From Ctena decussata (Eukaryota; Mollusca; Bivalvia; Lucinida; Lucinidae): a stretch of DNA of 64,000 nt. The notes under the pieces were generated by a model that was not told where the DNA came from, did no database searches, and saw only the letters and a list, made by a program, of their open reading frames with translations. Where the stretch lies: the NCBI GenBank assembly GCA_963989385.1, contig OZ022501.1, positions 93,542,979 to 93,606,978 of the forward strand. Direction: 5' to 3'. Positions 1 through 10,543 of this stretch are shown here, piece after piece. Position 1 is the first letter of the stretch; each line of letters opens with the position of its first letter. The position numbers were made by a program, and so were the translations under genes.

Positions 1-298
1 ATTAGTTCTAAGACATTTCTCTTTTTATCAGGAAACACTTTACACAAAAATTCAAGTGGGTCTTGTTTTCTGGAAGAGTTTTGCGTCAAATTAAGAACCC
101 AATTTTCAGGCAGATATCCACTAGAAATTCCACTAGCACTGTTGTAAAGTCCTTGCTCCTCAGAGTAAGAGGGTAGGGGTGAATGATTGTGGCTGGTTTT
201 CTGTATAGGGACGGATGGTGAGAGAGATCGGGAGTCTTCGGATGAAGTTGATGTTCGTCCGTCGGCTTTCTTATGCTCGTATTTTCTCCGCTTTAATA
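1..298 (-). CDS. dmrta2-like: DMRT4/5-like exon 2, partial: linker and start of the DMA domain
   Basis: Second coding exon of the DM-domain gene whose first exon is at 3927-4338; it continues beyond the left edge. The minus strand is open throughout and ends at the window edge with DPLEFLCKVFPDKKRNVLEL, which matches the start of the DMA (CUE-like) domain found in DMRT3, DMRTA1 and DMRTA2 proteins. Before it lies a Ser-rich, basic linker starting LKRRKYEHKK. The 3' splice site is a pyrimidine-rich TTGTATATTTCAG ending at 299. Exon 1 leaves one base of a codon and exon 2 begins TA, so the joined codon is Val and the frame continues without a stop (236 residues visible). The rest of the DMA domain and the C-terminus are outside the window. 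DMA presence excludes DMRT1/DMRT2/dsx types. The exact orthologue is inference. Confidence 0.85.
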
Positions 299-1444
299 CT
301 GAAATATACAAATAAAACAGTGTTCAAGATGTGAAGGGCTTTCAAAGATAATAAAGGGATACTTTTCCATATTTCCCTAAAAAAATATGTCTCGTCTAGA
401 CGGTTCTAATGAGGGGTCATAAAATGTGTTTTCTATGAGAAAACTATTTTAGAATTATTCTTAAAACTGAAAAAGATAAAGTCATTTTAGCTTAAATAGA
501 TCGGATTTATGAACTTTATAAAAGTGTCATCAGTTCTGTTCACAAAAATAATACCATGACGAAATCATTCCGAGAAATTGATGAAAGAAAAAAGCTCATG
601 TCAGTGATCTTACTTTTATTAGTTATTTCATAACCAAATTCGTTCCGGATATAATTTCAAAAATATGATAATTCTTTGTTGCATTATAACAAGTTGTTTA
701 TCTATACATGTTCATGTATTATTGTTTTAATCAAAAGTATATCAACCCGTTTTGTTTAAAAACCTGTTTAGGGGTTTAATGGTAAGTTTATGCTTACAAA
801 GATCACCTCCTTATAACGTGTCTGAAGTGGTGACCCACGTGTGTAGGTGTTCAAATTTAAATCCTTGCCTTTTTTATTTATTTTTTTAATAAAAATCTAT
901 GTATCGTTGGTTTTTATTGTTTTTATTCATTGTATTATCATTTTGATAAATCATCTTGTTCGCCAGATCTGACTTAAGACTAATATCCATATTTTGGACG
1001 CGACTCGTGGCATAAGAAAATGTGCTATATTTTGCATGCGAACAGTTAAAAGTCACCGACACACTCATAAAATTATTTGTCGCAGTCTGATCAGGTGTTA
1101 GTAATCTGTATATACTGGGGACCAATAGGGAGACAGGTGAAAACCTTGATTTGAGTTTTCGCCTTTGCATGTAAAAATAAGACATATTTGCTCGTGACAG
1201 TACTCCTGTATTATGCTCGCTCATCATAGAAAACTGGAAATCCCCCTAAACCATAAAAGCGATGTATTTCAATCTTTATTAATGAAAGGCTGGTTTGGTT
1301 TGAAGAAAATGAAATTGAAAACTACCATAGAATATAATGTAACTGTAAATCATAAATAATAAAAAAATACGTAACAATGACAAAAGGACGAATAATTGTT
1401 TAGTCAAAACTTATAAGCTGGCAATTAGTTATGATATCTGTCGG

Positions 1445-1469
1445 TTTTTTTTTTTTTTTTTTTTTTTTT
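1445..1469. repeat. poly-T run (25 bases)
   Basis: Uninterrupted T25 inside the DMRT intron, close upstream of an antisense D-family copy. It may be a retroposon A-tail read on the other strand. Confidence 0.9.
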
Positions 1470-1565
1470 GAAAAAATATAATCCGTACTAAGGACATTAA
1501 TAAACCACCATAGCCCTAATACAATAGAAGACAGTCGTTTTGCTTCAAGATTCAGGCCGCATAAA

Positions 1566-1745
1566 GTAAAAAATAGACAATGATCAGGAACTAATACATT
1601 CAAATCCCACATCTCGCTCTCAAAACAAACCAAAAAAGGAAAGAAGCCCACACACACACATTGACTCAAGTTCAGTAAAGACAAACACGGTAAGCTGAAT
1701 GAGCAGCTCTTTCCTAAACGGGTGGTTATACATCATGCGAACACT
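1566..1745 (-). repeat. D-family interspersed repeat, copy 1
   Basis: Reverse complement of the D-family 3' part: it contains the complement of AGTTCCTGATCATTGCCTA, of GGTTTGAGAGCGAGATGTGGG and of the pattern AGCTGAATGACCACC followed by GGAAAGAGCTGCTCATTC. It lies in the DMRT intron in the same strand sense as the gene. Confidence 0.7.
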
Positions 1746-3419
1746 TTGGAGTAACATATCTCACAAACTGATTATCCAACACACACAACTTTCCCACACA
1801 CTAGACATAAGTCTACTAGGACATAAATATTTATCTATATACTCGTAATTCCATGAAGGCCTAAAATCACTGATCGTGGTCTTCAAATATGGATTCCCTT
1901 TTTCTGACTTGACTAAGGCAGTGGTTTTAGAGTTTAATTTCCGTCTTTATTTAAGCTATAGTTAAATGACTGTTGTTAATGCAAAACAGAATTCAAAATG
2001 TCCAGAATGAATCAATAAAATAAAATTAAGCATAAAACAAAAACAAACTTGGAACAGAGTTATACAGCAACTTATTTACCCTTCCAGAAAAGCAACCCTG
2101 GTAAGTTTGTAATCATATACGTGTACCTGTCGGTTTTACATAAATGGATCTCTCATTGAATAAGATCAGACCCACGCATCGTTTAAAGGCGTTTAACAAG
2201 TAAAATTTAGAAGAATAAATAAATTGTTAACCCTGAAAAGGTTCCCATGTATACTTTTTAGCTAAGGACTAAACATGCGTCTTTATCAATCAAATCAAGA
2301 TTCAAGAGATGGCTTATATAAAAGCATTTTGCTTACTGGCAGATCCTGTGCCATTGTATATTGTATTTATATTATGTATGTTCTTGCGAATAAAATATTG
2401 TTTAAACCAAATCAAGATTCTAAAATGTTACAAATACGTCTGCAAATACACAATTTAGGAAACCTGGTTTTGTTGAGTCTGAAGAGGAGCAGTAAAGTTA
2501 ATTGCATTATTGTCCGCACACCCCGAAAATGGCTTTAGTGAAACTGTGTTAAAAACACTCAAAGGTTAGGATAGATGCCGTTGGATTCCATCGAAGTGTA
2601 ATTTACAGATATTTGGATCCATTTATAAATTTCACAAAGTGCTTTTTACTTTAAACGTATTTAGCATTTCCATGACGGCCACCTTCGTACAAGTCAGTTT
2701 TGCGGCTGTTTCCGATACCACAAAATCGCCTATTCAAGATGAGATACCCAAAAATATTTTCGCGTACTGATCCATAAAATCTGTTAAGTGGAATACTATT
2801 AGATTTTGTTTCTAACATATGATTGAAGGCACCGAAGCTATTTTCATGAAACCATATGATCTGTATTTTAAGTATAAGCATGTAAAATGTTACATGGGCA
2901 AGCCCGTGTTATATTGTGGGTTGAAGGTAATTTGATTTTATCATTATGAATTTCACTTTCGTATTTCAGTAGACTTGCAAATGAAAACTCATTTTCTTTG
3001 GTAAGTAGTACGTGTATTAGACTTTTACGGCCTTCTGACTATATCTCTTTCGTTACTTTGTATCGTTATTCGCCTGATGTCTCTATCACATTTTTATTTC
3101 TCTTTCGTTTTTTGCAGGTTATAACCGTGCATCTCAATCAAAGATCATAGCCGTTTTATTAATCATTACATGACATATTACTGGTGATTCATACTGAACG
3201 ATAACTGAGGATTGAATTTATTTTTCTTGATACTGTCAGTCTGTCTTCTAAGAGATGGCAAAATTGGCTGATTATACATGCAGCTAATTTTTATTCTTTT
3301 TCTCATTCTTAATTGTATCAGTTCCTAAGCATTTTCATATTTACTTTTATATATTTAAATAAGCCTGACGATTTTTATTTTGAATCCCATAACATAACTT
3401 TGCAAATGGTTCCTGTTTG

Positions 3420-3456
3420 TGTTGGTTCCTGATCATTGCCTACTTTTACTTTGCAT
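3420..3456 (+). repeat. D-family fragment
   Basis: Short match to the D-family tail (GGTTCCTGATCATTGCCTA followed by CTTTTACTTTGC). It is a relic only. Confidence 0.5.
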
Positions 3457-3926
3457 TAGAAACCGCACGTCACTAGGAACTGATTGGTTTAATCATAAGT
3501 AACCAAACAACAATGTTAAACACGAAAATGGCCTATAAATTAGAACATGTACATTAAAAAGTTGTGTCTGTTTCACAACAAACGGTGGGCAGTCAATAAA
3601 GTTGCATTATCTGCGGTAGCATCATAACTTCTTTACAGAGGACAAACAAACAAAATTGTCCGATGTTTTAGGCTAAATTTTGGGTTATCGGGATCTCAAT
3701 ATATTTGAGTTGCAGCATGCAAAAAGAAAGTGCGCTTTACGCATATGCAGACAGAAAACACTAAGCAGATTTGTGCAGTCTGGTTGGAGCCTTAGCTATT
3801 GTTTACTTTATGTGCATCCACAGGCTCTACCTTGACTACACGGCTGTACCTGGCTCGCTGTTTTCAGACACGTTAATTATTTTTTTGCATGTTGTTGCTC
3901 AATTATTAGAATAAAGTCTTTCTTAC

Positions 3927-4338
3927 CAGGTGAGCCTTCATTGCTTTCTGGAGCTTTTGGAGAGATTGGAACTATTGATTTTGCTGTTTCTGGGTATATA
4001 TTAACACTCTCTGGATTGACTTGTAGCAGACCTCCTGGACCATATAACACTCCCATGTCTCTGGCTTCATTCTCCTCTTGGGCTTGCTGCCTTCTCAATG
4101 CCACCTGGGCAGCCATCACACGCTGCCTTTCTGCTATCAATGTACATTTAGCACACATGCAGTCTCTCCAGCGACAATATCTCTTGTGTCCTTTCAATGC
4201 TGACACAACGCCATGATTTCTGCAACGAGCACATTTTGGCGTCCTGGGGTACCGGTCTGACGCTGATCTCATGAAGACGGGATCTGATTCTAACGTTCCG
4301 CCATCTGCACCTGATTTGTCTTCGTCTGATGATGACAT
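3927..4338 (-). CDS. dmrta2-like: DMRT4/5-like exon 1 with complete DM domain
   Basis: First coding exon of a DM-domain (doublesex/mab-3) transcription factor, which binds DNA in the minor groove through intertwined zinc sites and acts in sexual or neural development. Residues 31-88 form the DM domain with all ligands in order: C36, C39, H42, H51, C55, C60, C62, C65, i.e. CX2CX2HX8HX3CX4CXCX2C. The following helix reads [20 protein letters not shown] and EAR, as in the DMRTA/DMRT3 subgroup. The N-terminus [14 protein letters not shown] is acidic. The ATG at 4338 is supported by an in-frame TGA at 4401-4399 upstream. The open frame runs on to 3877, but a GTAAGA donor at 3926 ends the exon after 137 codons plus one base, in phase with the exon at 1-298. 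The last residues read past 3927 are intron. Confidence 0.93.
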
Positions 4339-5574
4339 AGTGAATACTTCTTGCTTGCACGTGTTGTATACGCCTCTATGCCTTGGTGTGGATACTGATC
4401 ATTCAAGTTCTTTTCTTGTGAAGTTTTACTTTTATTTTTATGTATGTCCACTACAGCATGTCCTTGTCAGTTAAATAAATTTCTGAATATGCCCCACTTA
4501 CGCGTAATTTAAGGCACAGTTGTTCTTAATGTTTGACTTTAGCTTTGTTCTTTGCTAATTTCTGTTTGTGCGTATTTGTTCATTAGAATGCATTCTATGT
4601 TTTTGCACAAAACTCGTTTGTTTAAAGACCTTTGGTCAAAATTCTGTTTCTACTACTAGTATGGTCCATCGAAGGAAAAGTACTATAATCCCACAAAGAT
4701 CTATCAAACAGAACTTTCAGTCATACTTCACGAGAGACATATGTCAGGTATGTGTGACAACTAATTGATAAAGTAAATTTTCTGTCACTTATCAAGTACC
4801 CGTTTCAGACGGCGGCTCATCCTGCGATACGATCGAGCAAATAAAACACATTAGAGGGCTCTTTTGACAGCAAACAAGCGTGAAGAGCCCGCCTATTCCT
4901 ATTCATAACTTACCGCAGATTATTAGAAAGGTAAACTTCAATTAGCTATTTGCTTTTGCTCAATAACTTCATTATTTACCCATCTGCCAGTCATTTTCAA
5001 GCCCAGGTAGCCAATTGAAATCGAAAAAGAGGAGTACCTGCGTATGAAAGATAGGCGATGAAAAATGATCACACCGTTGTAGGCTGTTACTGTAAATATG
5101 CGGCCACGTCAATCATTTTTAAATCAGATTTTTTTATTTCAAAAATTCTATATGCCAAACATGTATCGGGTAACTAATGTGTTAGCAAAGAGTGCATACC
5201 TAGATCAGACTGGTCCCTGGGCAGCATGATAGGGAGCAGTCTGATCTTGGTGAAGAGCTTCTGTTAGGATATTTTGAAACAAAATGATAAATCGGTTACG
5301 CTCGAATGATTACAGAGAAATATTATTGTAATCAGCATGCAACATATCAGATGAGCGTACGCAAACCAACCCGTTCTCGTGCATTAACTAAACACGCAGT
5401 TTCATATTAACGCATGCAAAGTTACAAAGGGGATTATTTCTTTTTCAAAGGAATTTTACTCTGACTATTGCTAAAGAGTATTCTCCACATAAAGAAACTC
5501 TATATCACCGCATTATTGTTTTTCTTGCCGGCTCATGTGAATGGAAATGATTTTTGGCTACGTTGAACAACTGC
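4339..5574. other. DMRT 5' UTR and upstream region
   Basis: Start of the DMRT gene's 5' UTR on the minus strand, with an in-frame stop at 4401-4399, then upstream DNA that should include the promoter. I could not place a TATA box or initiator. An AT-rich stretch near 4930-4970 has several TAATT-like cores, which is weak. Short ORFs at 4271-4768 are not convincing. A small imperfect palindrome lies near 5202-5252. Confidence 0.4.
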
Positions 5575-6155
5575 AGAACCTGAGGACCAGGGTTGGGATC
5601 CCGTAAACCGGTTTAAACACCCCTCTTCCCTTTCCCCTTATGTAATTTATTACTGACCGTCTGAAGGCGGTACTTCATTTGAGCCGCGACACGAGAAAAC
5701 CAACAAAGTGGCTGTGTGCCCAGTGCAGACTCAGATCAGCATGGGCATCTGCCCAGTCTGATCAGAGTCTTCGCTGTCTGCATGGGGGTAGCTTAAACCC
5801 ATAGTTATCCTTTAAGTGTTTAGCGAAGAGTCTGATCAGACTGGGCGACTGCCCAGGCTGATCTGAGTCGGCGCTGGGCACACAACCACTTTGTTTTCTC
5901 GTGTCGCGGCTCAATGTCGTTTTCCTTTATTGTTACTTGTTCTTGTTGTTCATGCCATAGCTTATGTCCAAATTTGTGAGAATGGTGTTTTAGTTGGGTA
6001 GCTGAATGACCTGCTGTCTGGGAAAGAGATGTTCGTTCGATTTAACGTACGTGTCTTCCGTGAGCCGTTGTCAATTTATGTTTTCACTTCTTTCCCTTTT
6101 GGGTTTGAGGACGGAATATGGGATCTGACTATTTTAGTTCCATCTGTTTACTTCA
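5575..6155 (+). repeat. D-family repeat, copy 2, interrupted by an M hairpin
   Basis: D consensus in order: GGGATCCCGTAAACCGGTTT near the left end, then TTTATTACTGACCGTC with AAGGCGGTACTTC, an inserted M element (5680-5913), then GTAGCTGAATGACC and GGGTTTGAGGACGGAATATG. Function unknown; no protein frame is maintained. Confidence 0.7.
5680..5913. mobile_element. M-family hairpin MITE, copy 1 (234 bp)
   Basis: Near-perfect inverted repeat with arms of about 100 bp beginning TGAGCCGCGACACGAGAAAA and ending with its complement. The arms contain CTCAGATCAGC, GGGCATC and GCCCAGTCTGATCAGAGTC. Inserted inside D copy 2. No transposase. The target-site duplication is unclear. Confidence 0.85.
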
Positions 6156-6329
6156 GATATTGGGAGAAACAATGCCCACAGCTGCCTTCCGAAATTCTAG
6201 TCGGCATATCAGGTCTGCTACATGTCTAGGTATATTGGACATTAATGCACACTGCAAAGGTTGGAAAAGATGTTGGTTGAGTTGCTATGAATATAATTAC
6301 AATAGTTCTGATATACATTAATGGTCTGT

Positions 6330-6480
6330 TATGGTGTGCATTATGACGGTATATTTTCCTGATTTACATTCACACAAACTTATTTGTTTTGATGTGTGCA
6401 TTGATGGTATCTTATTCTGAAACTGTATTTGTTCAAATTGTTTTATTTGTATTTGTTTTAACTGTATTATATTGCCCTGT
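6330..6480 (+). repeat. 62-bp minisatellite, two decayed units
   Basis: Contains TGATGTGTGCATTGATGGTA then TCTTATTCTGA and TTCAAATTGTTTTATTTG, the same unit as the larger array at 7700-8262. It follows D copy 2 as that array follows D copy 4. Confidence 0.6.
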
Positions 6481-6684
6481 CTGTTGCTTGATCATTCGGG
6501 GTCCAACTGATGGTTTGCTTTTGCTCCGGTATTACAGTGGAACTGTTCGACACCCGAGGGATCTCAAGGTGTTGCAATACGTTGTTTCTGTCGAGTCCTC
6601 ATCTCTGATTCATCATAGGTCTTATCCGTGTTGTGTTTGTTTACTGATGATTCATTATTGATAGGTTAGGAACTAAAAGTTAAT

Positions 6685-6990
6685 TGTTTCGAGAACCGCA
6701 GTAGGAGAGGGCGAGGGTTTGATCCGGTAAATCTAGTTTAAGCTTCTAGTAATTTATTACTGACCATTCCAAGGCGGTGCTTCTGTTGTGGTTCTTAATT
6801 GTTGTTACTTGTTCCTATGTTCACGTGCCTATGGTCTTAAAGCAATGTGGTATGGCTGCCCACTTGCTTGTTTATTAAAACAAGAACATTAAAACGGGTA
6901 GAAATCGATGTTGCACGGTTTTTGTATACTTTATTCTTGTTGTCCTTATTGATGCCCTCGTTCGTCTGTTGTGTGTGCATCGGTTTTGTG
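6685..6990 (+). repeat. D-family repeat, copy 3
   Basis: Shows GGGCGAGGGTTTGATCCGGT, TAATTTATTACTGACC, CCAAGGCGGTGCTTCTGTTG and TGGCTGCCCACTTGC in the usual order. Truncated at its right end, where copy 4 begins. Confidence 0.65.
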
Positions 6991-6994
6991 GTTC

Positions 6995-7431
6995 GGTTGA
7001 ACTATTGCAGAAGCGAAGGGCAAGGTTTAGATCCAGTGAAACTAGTTTAAGCCTCTGACCGTTCCAAGGCGTTACCTCTGTTGCGGTTTCTCAATGTTGC
7101 ATGTTGTTATGTCCGTTTGTCTATGGTCTTCAGCAGTCTGGTCACCTGGATAGCTGCCGATTCCGTTTTGTTTTGTTTTGTAATTTGAAATAAAATTAGT
7201 AAAAATAGATGTTGCTGCTGTTTCAGTCAGGGTAGCTGAATGATCACCTGTTTGGGAAAGAGCTGTACATTCGTTATACCGTGCGTGTCTTTCATGAACT
7301 TTTGTTATTTTTGTTATGTGTGCTTCTTTCCGGTTTGGTTTTGAGAGCGAGATGTGGGATTTGATTGTAGTAATTCCTAGTCATTGCCTATCTTTTAACT
7401 TTGTGTGCGTTGATGGTATGCTATTCTGATA
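6995..7431 (+). repeat. D-family repeat, copy 4
   Basis: One of the most complete copies, from GGTTTAGATCCAGTGAAACT to TTCCTAGTCATTGCCTATC, after which the 62-bp repeats begin. An M element (7432-7669) sits exactly between the D body and the tandem array, inside the first repeat unit. Confidence 0.7.
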
Positions 7432-7669
7432 TGAGCCGCAACACGAGAAAACCAACAATGTGGTTGTGCGCCCTGCACAGACTCAGATCAGCCTTGGCAT
7501 CCGCCCAGTCTGGTCAGACCACTTGTAAAGTGCTAAAAGGGTAGCTAAGGGACTCAGCTACCTCCATGCGGACAGCGAAGACTCTGATCAGACTGGGCGG
7601 ATGCCCAGGCTGATCTGAGTCTGCGCTGGGCGCACAACCACTTTGTTGGTTTTCTCGTGTCGCGGCTCA
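7432..7669. mobile_element. M-family hairpin MITE, copy 2
   Basis: Begins TGAGCCGCAACACGAGAAAA and ends CTCGTGTCGCGGCTCA; arms pair along nearly their whole length. Flanked by TA on both sides, which could be the target duplication here but is not seen at the other copies. Confidence 0.85.
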
Positions 7670-7699
7670 TATGTTTTTTGCATTTTTTTTCTTGTTTGT

Positions 7700-8262
7700 G
7701 ATGTTGTTGTTGTGTGCATTGATGGTATCATATTCTGATATGCATTCGCTCAATTGTTTTATTTATTTATTCATTTTGTATATGTGCAATTACGGTTTCT
7801 TATTCTGATATGTATTTGCCTGTAACTGTTTTATTTGTTTAGATGGGTGCATTGATGGTGTCCTATTCTGATATGAAATTGCTAATAGTGTTTTTATTTG
7901 TTATGATATGTACCTTTATGGTATATTATTCTGATATGCTTTTGCTAAAATTGTTTGGTTCTTTTAATGGTCCTTTTCTGACGATGTATTTGTTGAAATT
8001 ATGTTATTTGTTTTGATGTGTGCATTCATGGCCCCTTATCCTACATGTATTTTCTCAAATTGTTTTATTTATTTTGATGCGTGCACTAATGATATCCTTA
8101 TCTGGTATGTATTTGCTCAAATTGTTTTAATCGTTTTGATGTGTGCATTGATAATATCCAGTTCTGATACATGTAATGTATTTGCTAATATTACTTTATT
8201 TGTTTTGATGTGTGCATTTATGGTATCCTGATCTTATATGTATTTGCTCATATTGCATACGC
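7700..8262 (+). repeat. 62-bp tandem repeat array (about 9 diverged units)
   Basis: Unit close to TTTTGATGTGTGCATTGATG, GTATCCTATTCTGATATG, TATTTGCTCAAATTG, TTTTATTTG. Units are diverged and some have small deletions. It forms the 3' extension of D copy 4, so D plus array is probably one element. Confidence 0.75.
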
Positions 8263-8546
8263 CATGAAAATCGCCACTGGAAAGAAATAATGATAGAATT
8301 AGTAGCTGGTAAATATAAATCTTATTATCGGCGTAAACCATTATGACTGAGGCATGTTGGAGATCTGTTGCCTGTTGATAAAGCAAGATATAACGTCACT
8401 TTTTTGGTACCAGCATTGTCCAACGTAGACATGTAGTCGAAACTTCGAAGTATGACCCAAGTTCTTTCCTTCTTTTGATTGTTCTCTCTTGAAGTAATGC
8501 AATAACATATCCCCACAGCCTATCAACATGACATGGAATAATTATA

Positions 8547-9037
8547 CACTGCTCAAAATATTTAAAGGAGCGCCAAATATTTTTCCATAGATGACAGTGC
8601 AACACATCCCCACTTTAAGGGCCCTTTACTTTCGCTTTAGTTAAAAAATGCATGTTTTTTAGAACAGGGGAACAGCAGGAAAGTTACAACCAAAACCAAC
8701 ATGATAATTTTGCCTCTGAAGCTGAATGTCTTACAAGGTGACCCGTTAGAAAGGATCACTTAGAGCTCAAGTTTATGAGATTTTATAGACGTCCAGAAAA
8801 ATGCCTCAATTTAAAAAAAAATCGAAAAATGCAAAATTTGTTCCATGGAAATGATCAGGGTATCAGCTGTATTGAAACTTTTTTTGTCTAAAACTTCGAT
8901 CGTTCTTACAAACGCTGCAAAGGAATACGAAATTCTTGGCGTTTGGCGATCTAATTTATGGGCCGTGGAACTGGGTATATCTTGTAGTAATGTCTATGGG
9001 AAAATATAAGCTGCTCCTTTAAATATTTTGAGCAGTG
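8547..9037. mobile_element. Tc1/mariner-like non-autonomous element (491 bp)
   Basis: Terminal inverted repeats of about 25 bp, CACTGCTCAAAATATTTAAA then GGAGC, matched at the right end by GCTCC and TTTAAATATTTTGAGCAGTG. TA flanks both ends, as in Tc1/mariner insertions. The interior has no transposase frame. Confidence 0.75.
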
Positions 9038-9249
9038 TAGTATGGCAATAGGCAGGTGTACCACGCCTACTTTAGAGCTAAGGGCAGTTATAAAAATTTA
9101 TGTAAGATCAACTTCTTTGGGCCATACATGACAGGTTTGAGACGTCGTCTAGACGTATATTTCAATATTAAACGTGCTTCCTGTCGACTGACCAATACAT
9201 CAACGTCCGTACTGCTGGGTATAAATTGTCTTCTGGATTTAGTAAATTC

Positions 9250-9637
9250 ATACGACGATTTGATATAGCATGTACGTGACTTATTGTTGATTTCTTATAC
9301 AGGTTGGTGATATTCAATTTTAATAATTTTAGTAATTTTAATAATAATATTCACTTTCTTTTAAACATTTCATTTATGGTTTAAGATTCAAGTTCTTATG
9401 AACAATTTCAGCTATAAGAATAATGTTTATTTAAACATCAAATTGTTAATGTAAAATGGTTCCAATAGAAACAGAAATGCGTCGTTCTTATATTGCGTGT
9501 AGTATATATTATTCTGATCATGTTGATTGTTCTTGACATGTTTTACTATGTATGTATTTCAAACATTTCATGTAAAAAAATAAATATACGACGATTTGAT
9601 CCAGCATGTACGTACTTGTTGTTGATTTCTTATACAG
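9250..9637 (+). repeat. direct repeat pair containing a splice-acceptor-like tail
   Basis: About 53 bp at 9250-9302 recurs at 9585-9637: ACGACGATTTGAT, AGCATGTACGT, TTGTTGATTTCTTATACAG. Period 335 bp. The final TTTCTTATACAG resembles a 3' splice site, so an acceptor seems to have been duplicated. Confidence 0.6.
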
Positions 9638-9839
9638 CAAAACCTAAAAAAAACCATCTACGTAGTCTTCTCCTGGTACCTCTAAACACGAATAACAGCA
9701 GGACTACACAGGCAGTCTCACCACAGCAGGCTAGCTCTTCAAGAGATCAGCGTCAAACTGTATCTCAGGATGCCAGGATCGAATATGAAATGTTATCCAA
9801 GCAGATTCTTTATAAAATGTTGTCCGTAGCTATGTGGCC
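9638..9839 (+). CDS. possible internal exon of unknown product
   Basis: An open frame of 202 bases lies between an acceptor-like TTGATTTCTTATACAG and a donor-like GTAAGG at 9840. Phase is 1 in and 2 out. The predicted peptide starts KPKKNHLRSLLLVPLNTNN and contains DARIEYEMLSKQIL, a likely helix. I recognise no domain, and no neighbouring exon could be found to join it. The upstream part of the same frame (from 9493) is hydrophobic and looks like intron. It could equally be chance. Confidence 0.2.
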
Positions 9840-10353
9840 GTAAGGGCAGTAGGTCTTACAGACCCAGCATATGAAAAGCTATGATTCACAATAATGATAT
9901 TAGTTGTTCCCACTGTTGACTTTAACAAGCTAGAAAAAAGTCTTCTAAATTCGTCCTCTGTTTACGAACTACACCTTAAATAGTATGAAGTAAATGATAC
10001 AAGTTTTATTGAATTTAGAGTGTGAGTGTGAAATATTCTGCGCTTGCAACTTCGTTCGTCCTTCGCCATATGAACCCATACCGAATACTTACAAACTTAC
10101 TTTTAGAAAATAAAATATGATTATTGAAGCCGGTTGAAATGCAAGAACAGAACCACACTGGTTTTTCTGCTCTGCATCAAGAAATAAAATCTTTTGCGCC
10201 TTTTGAAGCAACATAGACATATAAAAGATTTGTCATTGCCTTTTCCAGGTACAGAGAATACCACTAAAGTCTAGCTGTTTTAAGATGTACATCCTAGCAT
10301 CATTGCTACCTGATTATACTCGAAGTGTATTTCAACACAGTAAGATACAAGAG

Positions 10354-10543
10354 GGTCGAGTCGGGTAACCTCGGACAGCTGGTAAATTCGGACATAGCAT
10401 TGCATTTGCTTAAAATGAGCCATCTCATCAGAATTTTCACTGTTTCCCCTGTTATTTTTGTTTTAATTCCAAACAACTAACATATAATCGAAACGATCTC
10501 ACTGTCCGAATTTAACTGCTGTCCGACTTTACCTGATTTGACC
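10354..10543. mobile_element. short inverted-repeat element (190 bp)
   Basis: Imperfect 42-bp inverted ends: GGTCGAGTCGGGTAACC, TCGGACAGCTGGTAAATTCG at the left, complement of CGAATTTAACTGCTGTCCGA and CTTTACCTGATTTGACC at the right. Its core ATGAGCCATCTCATC is shared with the element at 17041-17241. Confidence 0.6.

Larger units (their letters stand above)
299..3926 (-). other. intron of the DMRT4/5-like gene
   Basis: Begins on the minus strand with GTAAGA at 3926-3921 and ends with TTTCAG at 304-299, a normal GT-AG pair with matching phase. It holds a 25-base T run, one antisense D-family copy and a small D fragment. The short ORFs at 886-1227, 2275-2538 and 2651-2881 show no domain I recognise. 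Nothing else could be identified in its 3.6 kb. Confidence 0.75.

Noticed and set aside
3941..4216. 91-codon plus-strand frame opposite the DM domain
   Set aside because: Antisense shadow of the conserved DMRT exon.
7700..8262. CRISPR-like array
   Set aside because: Units are contiguous diverged 62-bp tandem repeats without unique spacers, in an animal genome.
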